Of a stretch of DNA of 44,370 nucleotides, positions 38,765 to 44,370 are shown piece after piece. This DNA is from a virus. How positions within the stretch are numbered: the stretch's first letter is position 1; every line of letters begins with the position of its first letter. The stretch lies in the IMG/VR virus record IMGVR_UViG_3300020034_000153, positions 1-44,370 of that record, one strand, 5' to 3'. Made by a program: the position numbers and the translations under genes. The notes beneath the pieces are model-generated. The model was not told the DNA's origin, did not search any database, and saw only the letters and a list, made by a program, of their open reading frames with translations.

Positions 38765-39154
38765 ATGCGTGCAGTACTTACACCGGATGATCTCAAAAAG
38801 GGTGATCTTGCTGAAACCGGCTGGCATCCTGCTGAGATTACGGATTACGTAGAGAAAGCAGCAGATACGGATGGTTCTACTAACTGTATCTTTCACTTCA
38901 AGATTATTGATGGACCTAATAAGGGTATTGGTTGCCAAAAGCTCTTCAATGAGAAAGCTTTTGGTTTCGGTAAAGCCTTCTGGGTGGTTCTTTTTGGACC
39001 TCCTGACCCTGTTCGTGGATATGCTGACGGTCAGCTTTCTACTGAATCATTCCGTCAGCAGGTTGGTAAGAAGGTTATGATTTACATTAAGCGTGGAAAG
39101 AGCAACAAAGGCAACGAATTCAATGATGTTGCTGATTTCCGTCCAATGGCATAG
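38765..39154 (+). CDS. SSB-like / DUF669-type single-strand DNA-binding protein
   Basis: 129 residues. Pattern: GWHPAEITDYVEKAADTDGSTNCIFHFKIIDGPNKGIG then LFNEKAFGFGKAFW and the closing VGKKVMIYIKRGKSNKGNEFNDVADFRP, matching phage DUF669/OB-fold proteins found next to Sak4. Codons are unusually optimised (ATC, TTC, GGT, AAG), suggesting high expression, and a strong terminator follows directly. Probably coats ssDNA. No acidic C-terminal tip like bacterial SSB. Confidence 0.65.
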   Translation: MRAVLTPDDLKKGDLAETGWHPAEITDYVEKAADTDGSTNCIFHFKIIDGPNKGIGCQKLFNEKAFGFGKAFWVVLFGPPDPVRGYADGQLSTESFRQQVGKKVMIYIKRGKSNKGNEFNDVADFRPMA

Positions 39155-39163
39155 TTCGTAGAT

Positions 39164-39210
39164 TTTGTTTCTGGTTGTCGTGTCCGTCAAGACCTCCGAC
39201 TAGAAACAAA
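39164..39210 (+). terminator. Terminator after the SSB-like gene
   Basis: TTTGTTTCTGGTTG (39164-39177) pairs with CGACTAGAAACAAA (39197-39210) over 14 bp including two G-U pairs, followed by TAGTCTTTT. It ends 10-55 bases after the stop codon. Confidence 0.7.
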
Positions 39211-39224
39211 TAGTCTTTTGGGGA

Positions 39225-39250
39225 GCCGGTTAGACGATAAATAAACCGGC
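39225..39250 (+). promoter_or_regulatory. Second hairpin in the SSB downstream gap
   Basis: GCCGGTT (39225-39231) pairs with AACCGGC (39244-39250), followed by CAATTCTTTT and then the AAGGAAA ribosome site of gene 39271. Either a second terminator or a leader hairpin that controls the next gene. Confidence 0.5.
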
Positions 39251-39270
39251 CAATTCTTTTAAGGAAACCA

Positions 39271-39528
39271 ATGCCATCACATCAAGAACGAATTCATAAA
39301 GTATACGAAGGATTATGCATTAAATGTTTAAAAAGACTTAATATGGATTGGGATGACGAAAATTCATATCCTAATTTATGTAATATCTGTAAGTGTTTTA
39401 AGTATCTAGAGCGTAAGATGATTTATACTCTACCTAACTCAATTATCCATCAATTATCTCAAGAAGAAACAACCAGAATGTATCTCATAATGGAAAGGAA
39501 TCAAAATGACCATTTACATGTACTATGA
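39271..39528 (+). CDS. Small zinc-finger protein
   Basis: 85 residues behind AAGGAAACC. CIKC (16-19) and CNIC (37-40, with C42) form a zinc finger of the type seen in the small protein at 3248. The C-terminal half is helical (IIHQLSQEETTRMYLIMER). Unknown function. Confidence 0.5.
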   Translation: MPSHQERIHKVYEGLCIKCLKRLNMDWDDENSYPNLCNICKCFKYLERKMIYTLPNSIIHQLSQEETTRMYLIMERNQNDHLHVL

Positions 39529-39589
39529 GACAGACAGAAATTCTGGATGTTATGATTCAGTTAAATATCACAAAGTTTACTTGGCTTGA
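39506..39589 (+). CDS. Very small peptide
   Basis: 27 residues (MTIYMYYETDRNSGCYDSVKYHKVYLA) with a better ribosome site (AAAGGAATCAAA) than the alternative frame starting at 39525. It overlaps the end of gene 39271. Kept because of the start signal and protein-like sequence; may be a truncated longer gene. Confidence 0.35.
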   Translation: MTIYMYYETDRNSGCYDSVKYHKVYLA

Positions 39590-39632
39590 TCATCTCATAA
39601 TGCTTTGTAAAGAGATTGAGGAAGATAAAAAG

Positions 39633-39881
39633 ATGCCAGTAGAAGAAACACTCTGTCCTGAATGTAATGGGAAGATGGTAAGCCGTAAAGGTCAATATGG
39701 TATGTTCTGGGGATGTGCTGCATTTCCTCAGTGTAAAGGTACAAGAGATAATCAAGGTAGAAGTAAGGCTGATAGAGCTGCTGAGAGAGCAAAACGTGAC
39801 CCAGATTGTGAAGCAGAACATGATATTGGAAGTTCTAATATAACTAGGCAAGAAAACGATCATTTTAAGTTCAATAGGTGA
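39633..39881 (+). CDS. Topoisomerase-type zinc ribbon protein
   Basis: 82 residues; start at the ATG behind GAGGAAGATAAAAAG. The pattern CPECNGKMVSRKGQYGMFWG followed by CAAFPQCKGTRD is the C4 zinc ribbon found at the C-terminus of type IA topoisomerases and in stand-alone phage proteins. The tail is Arg/Glu-rich. Probable ssDNA-binding role. Confidence 0.6.
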   Translation: MPVEETLCPECNGKMVSRKGQYGMFWGCAAFPQCKGTRDNQGRSKADRAAERAKRDPDCEAEHDIGSSNITRQENDHFKFNR

Positions 39882-40153
39882 CAATTAGCAAAGGCCCACC
39901 CAAGAAATACAATTGGCTAGAGTTAGCATTAGAAATTCATTCCTTTCATATTAATCAATTAAAGAGCAACAAAACCCAAACAATCAGGCAGACAGCGGCT
40001 GATTTGAACAGAAGCTTAGGTTCGGTTAGCCAAAGTATTACAATAGGCTCATGGTATAAAACTCATGAGAAACAGTTAAAACGATTTAATAGTCTTAAGG
40101 AAGCTATGAATTTCATACGTGACCGAAACTACGAGCAGAGGACATCATCATGA
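39878..40153 (+). CDS. Helix-turn-helix-like protein
   Basis: 91 residues from a GTG start overlapping the previous stop (GTGA). RQTAADLNRSLGSVSQSITIGSWYKTHEKQLKRF looks like a helix-turn-helix (second helix GSVSQSITIGSW) as in small phage DNA-binding regulators. It is the only recognisable transcription-regulator-like protein here, so it could bind one of the dyads in the control region (inference). Confidence 0.45.
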   Translation: MTISKGPPKKYNWLELALEIHSFHINQLKSNKTQTIRQTAADLNRSLGSVSQSITIGSWYKTHEKQLKRFNSLKEAMNFIRDRNYEQRTSS

Positions 40154-40464
40154 AAAAATCAGAAGTTGAAGCTGATATCAACGGAGCTAAATTTAAGACC
40201 TTTATTACAGCATTTCAAGAATTGGTTGCTGCTTATGGATTAGATACTAAAGATATTTCAGTTTTTCTGGCTGTTGATTTTGCTGCAACTAGAGAATTAC
40301 ATTTATTCAGTGATGGATGCTCAGTTTGTTGGATGGATAGAATAGGATTCTATTTTAATGATCAGATTGAAAATAATCCTAATTTTAAACATTTATCTAA
40401 AGACTCAGAAGATGAATCTAATTCTAATTCTAATTCTAATCCTACAACTAATAACGTTCATTAA
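40150..40464 (+). CDS. Small phage protein of unknown function
   Basis: 104 residues, ATGA overlap. Helical and aromatic (FKTFITAFQELVAAYGLDTKDISVFLAVDFAATRELHLFSDG) with a SNSNSNSN tail from a TCTAAT repeat. No motif recognised. Confidence 0.5.
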   Translation: MKKSEVEADINGAKFKTFITAFQELVAAYGLDTKDISVFLAVDFAATRELHLFSDGCSVCWMDRIGFYFNDQIENNPNFKHLSKDSEDESNSNSNSNPTTNNVH

Positions 40465-40466
40465 TT

Positions 40467-40667
40467 ATGGTGGTAATGATTACGTCACATAAGTATAAGG
40501 CTGGAGATGTAACTAAAGTTAAAGATAATACTGGATATAACCCAGTTCCATGTAGGATTATAAGAGAAGCAACATTTGAAGAGTGGCTTAATCAGCCAGG
40601 TGAACGAGTTGATCCTGATGATAAATACAGAGCTTATAATTTCTATTGGGTTAGCGTAGACTGTTAG
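40467..40667 (+). CDS. Small protein ending in a fresh tandem duplication
   Basis: 66 residues (MVVMITSHKYKAGDVTKVKDN... YWVSVDC). A small beta-barrel-like KOW/SH3-style opening is possible. Its last codons lie in a 13-bp tandem repeat (40651-40676); without it the stop would overlap the polymerase start as TGATG, like most genes here. Confidence 0.5.
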   Translation: MVVMITSHKYKAGDVTKVKDNTGYNPVPCRIIREATFEEWLNQPGERVDPDDKYRAYNFYWVSVDC

Positions 40668-40676
40668 CGTAGACTG
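40651..40676 (+). repeat. 13-bp tandem duplication at the polymerase start
   Basis: TTAGCGTAGACTG occurs twice head to tail and ends directly at the polymerase ATG (40677). It separates the two genes by 9 bases and removes the usual TGATG overlap. The copies are identical, so the duplication is recent. Confidence 0.85.
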
Positions 40677-43145
40677 ATGAAAAGATTTGTAGAGAATAAA
40701 GGACCATTAGAACCAGATTTAATGGTTGTAGGCCAATTTCCAGGTAATGCTGAAGTTGAAGCGCAATTAAATTTTGTTGGTCCTTCTGGTGAGTTACTTA
40801 ATGATTGTCTAAGATTAGCAGGAATCCGTCGTAGTGAAGTATTCATAGCTAATACTTGCCGCTATCAGCCTCCGATGAATGATATTGATCAATTACATCT
40901 CATTGATGTAAAACTAGAAGATGAAGTAGAGAATCTCTGGAATGAGATTAGAGCACTTAGACCAAAGTGTATTCTGGCTGTTGGTGAAGTTGCATTAAAT
41001 GCAGTCACCGACTATTCAGATATTATGGACTGCCGAGGTAGTATTCTACTAGCTAAGGATGGAGTCACGAAGGTAGTTCCTACAATTCATCCAGCAGCTT
41101 TACTGAGTAGATTTGAGGGTGGAGAGCAGAAGGGTGGATTAGCTTTTACATGGTTAAAGGTAATTCAATCTGACGTAGTTCGAGCCGTTGACGAATCAAA
41201 AAGTAGAAAATTTGATTTACCGTTTAGAGAATTAGAAGTTTGTCATTCAAGTCTTCAAGCTTATCGATTCTTCGAGAAGTATAAGAATTTAGATTTAGCA
41301 GCTAACGATATTGAATCAATTAATTGTATGCCAGTGTGTACTGGATTTGCATTCAATAAGCATCATGCAATGTCATTTCCACTACTACGTAATATTGGTC
41401 CCCATAAACTAACTGATATGGGCAATAAGGAGATGGCTGAAATATGGAGGCTACTTCAAGAGAACTTTAACAGACTTAAATTAATTGGGCATAATATGAA
41501 ATATGATGAATTTAAACAGAATTTGATTGGGTTTCAAAATCTGAACGTATATTCAGACACTCTAATCAAGACAAGAGTTATTTTTCCTGAGCTTCCAATG
41601 AAGAGTCTTCTGGTAGTTAGTTCACTGTGGACTAGAGAACCATATTATAAATCAGAAGGTAAAGAATTCAGGTTAGGCAGGAGTCCAATTGAGAATCTCT
41701 TCAAGTACAATGCTAAAGATTGTGCTGTAGAATTTGAAGTTGATGAAGTTCAAGATGAAGACTTAAAAGAACTCGGTAAGACTTACGGATTAGACTTAAT
41801 GAATTATTATTATAATTATATGATGAAGAAACATAAGTTCTATTTAAATATGGAGAATAATGGTTTCAGAGTTGATGACTCTCGTAAGAAAGAACTAGCC
41901 GTTCGTTACACCGAAATGGCTAGGGTTGTTCATGAGAGAATTGCCGTTGGATTAGGATACGAATTAAATGTTAAATCTTATCCTCAGATGTTTAATCTTC
42001 TATATAAAGAAATGGGATTTAAGATTAGAAAGAAGAATCCCACTTCTGAAGATTCTATTGTTGCATTGTTAGGGAATCATGCCAAGAAAAAAGAACATAA
42101 AGACATTCTTACCGACATCCTCGAAGAGCGTAGAATTAGAGATCAGAAGAGTAGATACATTAACTTCCATCCAGATTATGATGGACGGTGCAAAACGTCT
42201 TTCAATATCTCAGCAACAGAAACTACACGAAGTTCTACAGGAATACTTGACAAGCCAGTGCGCCCAAGAAAGATTGGACTTGCATTCCATACAATTTCAA
42301 AGCATGGTCGCCTCGCTAAAGATATACGGAGCATGTTCATACCAGATGAGGGTACCATCTTTCTCCAAGCGGATAGTTCTCAAGCTGAAGCTAGAGTAGT
42401 AGCCGTTCTTAGTGAAGATTGGGAGCTACTCAAAGCATTTGACGAGATCGACATTCACCGTAGGACGGCTGGATTGATATTTGGTTATTGTAGTAGTCTT
42501 ATTCTTACTACCGGTAGAATTAATTTAGTAGATGATATCCTAAAAGATGGACCTGAACGATTCTGCGGTAAAAAGGTTCGTCATGCAGGTAATTATAATA
42601 TGGGTAAAGGTAGATTTATGCAAGAGTTAAACACTGACGCTCAAAAATTTGAAATTAATATGAATGTATCTGAGTGGAAAGCTGGTAAGATGCTCGAACA
42701 ATTTCACGCAGCATCTCCAAAAATTAGAGGCGTCTTCCATAGAGATATTATTGAAGCATTACAAAGTACAAGAAATTTAATTGATCCTTTTGGAGGATTA
42801 CGAATCTTCAACGGACGTATGGATGATGACTTATATAAGGAAGGATATGCTAATATTCCTCAGAGAACCGTAGCTCATTTAGTTCAGGGAGCTGCTCTTA
42901 AGATTGAAGAGGAATTGAATGGCGATGTTAATATGATGTGGCTCTCAGAGAATCACGATTCATTAACTATGCAAGTTCCCAAAAATAACTGGGAACCGTA
43001 TGCTAAGTTAATGAAAAAATACTTTGAGGTTCCAATTGATTTTAAAACATACTGTACTCTAAAACGTGATTATAAGCTTGTTATTCCATGTGAAGTAGAA
43101 GTAGCAGAGAAGAATTATGGTGATTTCAAGAAGGTGAAGATTTGA
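40677..43145 (+). CDS. polA: Uracil-DNA-glycosylase-like domain fused to DNA polymerase I
   Basis: 822 residues. Residues 1-185 form a UDG-superfamily domain: VVGQFPGNAEVEAQLNFVGPSGELL (family 4/5-like motif A), NTCRYQPP and PTIHPAALLSR (motif B); the usual N-terminal Fe-S cysteine pair is missing. Then a 3'-5' exonuclease with DIES, GHNMKYDEF and YNAKD, and a family A polymerase with motif A DSSQAE (D566), motif B K633-x-R635...NYNMGKG and motif C HDS (D761) where HDE is usual. This is the phage replicase with built-in uracil recognition. Confidence 0.9.
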   Translation: MKRFVENKGPLEPDLMVVGQFPGNAEVEAQLNFVGPSGELLNDCLRLAGIRRSEVFIANTCRYQPPMNDIDQLHLIDVKLEDEVENLWNEIRALRPKCILAVGEVALNAVTDYSDIMDCRGSILLAKDGVTKVVPTIHPAALLSRFEGGEQKGGLAFTWLKVIQSDVVRAVDESKSRKFDLPFRELEVCHSSLQAYRFFEKYKNLDLAANDIESINCMPVCTGFAFNKHHAMSFPLLRNIGPHKLTDMGNKEMAEIWRLLQENFNRLKLIGHNMKYDEFKQNLIGFQNLNVYSDTLIKTRVIFPELPMKSLLVVSSLWTREPYYKSEGKEFRLGRSPIENLFKYNAKDCAVEFEVDEVQDEDLKELGKTYGLDLMNYYYNYMMKKHKFYLNMENNGFRVDDSRKKELAVRYTEMARVVHERIAVGLGYELNVKSYPQMFNLLYKEMGFKIRKKNPTSEDSIVALLGNHAKKKEHKDILTDILEERRIRDQKSRYINFHPDYDGRCKTSFNISATETTRSSTGILDKPVRPRKIGLAFHTISKHGRLAKDIRSMFIPDEGTIFLQADSSQAEARVVAVLSEDWELLKAFDEIDIHRRTAGLIFGYCSSLILTTGRINLVDDILKDGPERFCGKKVRHAGNYNMGKGRFMQELNTDAQKFEINMNVSEWKAGKMLEQFHAASPKIRGVFHRDIIEALQSTRNLIDPFGGLRIFNGRMDDDLYKEGYANIPQRTVAHLVQGAALKIEEELNGDVNMMWLSENHDSLTMQVPKNNWEPYAKLMKKYFEVPIDFKTYCTLKRDYKLVIPCEVEVAEKNYGDFKKVKI

Positions 43146-43471
43146 TAGAAGTTTCAAGAATTGTTTTTGTAATCAGACATAAAGCTACAGGTAAATTCAT
43201 GCCATTATTTCGACGTAATAAAGGATACTCTCATTGGAATCCAAGCAACACTGAAAAGAAGGCTCACCAGGAGACTAATCATATCAGAGTCTTCAGTAAT
43301 CTAGTAGCGGCTAAGATTGCTTATAGGAGTTGGTTTATAACTCAAAATGCTGAATTTGCTGGATATACAACTACTGACGGAGAGGACGATTATACTACTA
43401 TTGATAAGAAAGATGATAGAAAACAAGAAGATATCGAAATTGTTGAAGCTGAATTGGTTATTAAAAAGTGA
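43142..43471 (+). CDS. Phage protein of unknown function
   Basis: 109 residues from a TTG start overlapping the polymerase stop. RIVFVIRHKATGKFMPLFRRNKGYSHWNP...RVFSNLVAAKIAYRSW is a recurrent phage block next to polymerase genes, with an acidic disordered tail. No catalytic motif. Confidence 0.55.
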   Translation: MIEVSRIVFVIRHKATGKFMPLFRRNKGYSHWNPSNTEKKAHQETNHIRVFSNLVAAKIAYRSWFITQNAEFAGYTTTDGEDDYTTIDKKDDRKQEDIEIVEAELVIKK

Positions 43472-43635
43472 AGTACAGACCAACAAGACTTAAAGAAATA
43501 ATAGCAGAAACTAACTTCCTTCAAGATTTGCTGTATCAAATCTACACTAATAAAGAGAAGTTTACAGTTGTTAATTGGAAGAGTGTTTCAAAAAGACTTC
43601 AATCAATCAGAGATAGAATTCGGGAGGAAGAGTGA
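43468..43635 (+). CDS. Small helical protein
   Basis: 55 residues from a GTG in overlap with the previous stop. Sequence MKYRPTRLKEIIAETNFLQDLLYQIYTNKEKF is helical, basic. It ends in GGGAGGAAGAG, the ribosome site of the next gene. Unknown function. Confidence 0.5.
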   Translation: MKYRPTRLKEIIAETNFLQDLLYQIYTNKEKFTVVNWKSVSKRLQSIRDRIREEE

Positions 43636-43856
43636 TTTGTTTAATTGCTGGTAACTCATTTGAGGCATATACATTTGCTAAGGGGCAGTTTCTTGCTGAT
43701 AATGAATGGTTCTATCCTGAAACTATAGAAATATTATATGCTCGTTCTAATTTTCATGTTCTTGTTGTAGGAACAGCAGGGCAGAATGTTCCTAATAATT
43801 ACTTCGAGCGTTTATTGTCTATTGCACAAATAAGAGGTAAAATTGGAAGACCTTAA
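43632..43856 (+). CDS. Conserved small phage protein
   Basis: 74 residues from a GTG in overlap (GTGA). MICLIAGNSFEAYTFAKGQFLADNEWFYPETIEILYARSNFHVLVVGT is a Rossmann-like two-strand block found as a stand-alone small protein in many phages. Function unknown. Confidence 0.55.
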   Translation: MICLIAGNSFEAYTFAKGQFLADNEWFYPETIEILYARSNFHVLVVGTAGQNVPNNYFERLLSIAQIRGKIGRP

Positions 43857-44001
43857 AATTCAATTAGAATTAACAGTTTACGAAGCTAAGTTACTACATA
43901 AGATGATTAGTAATTCGATGGTAATTATTGACGATCAGAAAATGGCATGGGAACTTAGAGAGCGATTAATCAATCTGATTAATAATGCCCAAAAAGCTTA
44001 A
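43843..44001 (+). CDS. Small helical protein (TTG start)
   Basis: 52 residues. TTG start behind AGAGGTAAAA, inside the end of the previous gene. Sequence LEDLKIQLELTVYEAKLLHKMISNSM is a strand and two helices. Overlaps the next gene by 17 bases. Kept because of its start signal and the unbroken overlap chain. Confidence 0.5.
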   Translation: MEDLKIQLELTVYEAKLLHKMISNSMVIIDDQKMAWELRERLINLINNAQKA

Positions 44002-44370
44002 CTGGGTTGAATCCCTTGTAGCAGAGAACCAACACGTAGAAACTCCCGAAAGCTGGATGTGGTGGAGTTTGTTATGTTGTATAAGTGCCAGTGCAGGCAA
44101 TAATTACTATCTACCTACTCTTAAAGGAGATTTAATTTATAAACCAAATATTTATGTGATGCTTTTAGGAGAGTCTGGACTGGGTAAAGGTTATCCGGTC
44201 AATTTAGCAAAGAGATTAGTTCAGAAAACAAATGTAACAAGAGTTATATCAGGCAGATCATCCATCCAAGCAATCGTAAAAGAATTAGCCACTACAAAAA
44301 CAATTGAAGGCGCACCGATGATCACTGATAGTCGTGGATTTATTGTTAACGGTGAATTAAGTACTGCAAT
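43985..44370 (+). CDS. P-loop replication ATPase (DUF3987-like), N-terminal part
   Basis: Start of the gene that continues at base 1. The first 93 codons (43985-44263) join in frame to 1-960. The Walker A loop GESGLGKG is at residues 62-69, preceded by an aromatic helix ESWMWWSLLCCISASAG typical of DUF3987-type proteins. The last 107 bases here are the repeated end of the circle. No strong ribosome site; translation is probably coupled to the overlapping gene before it. Confidence 0.72.
   Translation, partial: MPKKLNWVESLVAENQHVETPESWMWWSLLCCISASAGNNYYLPTLKGDLIYKPNIYVMLLGESGLGKGYPVNLAKRLVQKTNVTRVISGRSSIQAIVKELATTKTIEGAPMITDSRGFIVNGELSTA
44264..44370. repeat. Terminal overlap with bases 1-107
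   Basis: Identical to the first 107 bases except for C at 44271 against T at position 8, which changes GCA (Ala) to GTA (Val) in the ATPase gene. It shows that the window is one full circular unit cut inside a gene. Assembly overlap is likelier than a physical terminal repeat because it splits a coding region arbitrarily. Confidence 0.9.

Noticed and set aside
39525-39881. Longer 118-residue version of the zinc-ribbon protein
   Set aside because: The upstream start has no ribosome site and overlaps the 39506 peptide in another frame; the ATG at 39633 has GAGGAAG.

Overview
The window is a complete, circularly permuted genome of a tailed phage (class Caudoviricetes), with a unit length of about 44,263 bp. 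Its first 107 bases recur at the end (44264-44370) with one mismatch, and one gene (a P-loop replication ATPase) runs across that joint. The DNA is AT-rich, genes are packed with ATGA/TGATG-type overlaps, and there is no integrase or excisionase, so a virulent lifestyle is likely. Two near-perfect sigma70 promoters (TTGACA-17-TATAAT and TTGACA-17-TACAAT) and clear AGGAG ribosome sites point to a bacterium with ordinary sigma70 and Shine-Dalgarno signals. A phage-encoded lipoprotein and a secreted fibre-like protein hint at a surface-modifying role. I cannot name the host.

Layout. (1) 25977 down to 3498, minus strand: the virion and lysis operon. From its 5' end it holds a possible small terminase, small surface proteins, a secreted fibre-like protein, a two-helix membrane protein, a lipoprotein, large terminase, a zinc-containing portal, an acidic scaffold-like protein, major capsid, a decoration-like protein, adaptors, a beta-helix spike, a propeller-like tail protein, a collagen-like fibre, an M15 peptidase, a GNAT-like protein, three internal-virion-type proteins and a second two-helix membrane protein. 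(2) 26.0-29.3 kb: the divergent control region, mostly non-coding. It contains operators, a GTGCA iteron field, promoters, a 10-bp-phased repeat pair around an AT-rich tract (origin candidate) and several elaborately folded RNA candidates around only three small genes. (3) 29.3 kb through the circle joint to 3.4 kb, plus strand: early and replication genes. These include a RanBP2-type zinc finger protein, a SpoVG-like protein, a SNF2-type helicase, a C39-like cysteine peptidase, a Cas4/RecB-like nuclease, a Sak4-like ATPase, an SSB-like protein, a uracil-DNA-glycosylase/DNA polymerase I fusion, the P-loop ATPase, a MazG-like NTP pyrophosphatase, a KGG protein, tRNA-Leu(UAA) and many very small zinc-binding or unknown proteins. 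A perfect 10-bp hairpin separates the two convergent arms at 3454-3478.

The most unusual content is RNA. Two roughly 100-nt hairpins (29161-29259 and 30875-30978) look like paralogous copies of one element, with compensatory base-pair changes between them. Each sits just upstream of a start codon. Next to them are a three-way junction (30743-30873), a promoter-driven and almost fully paired ORF-less segment (28683-29277), a folded leader (26787-27082), a 28-position helix joining the 5' and 3' flanks of a two-gene cassette, and several crossing helices. Nearby genes encode proteins of families known to bind RNA. I read this as a candidate undescribed structured-RNA system in the early region. 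All of it is by-eye folding and needs covariance analysis.
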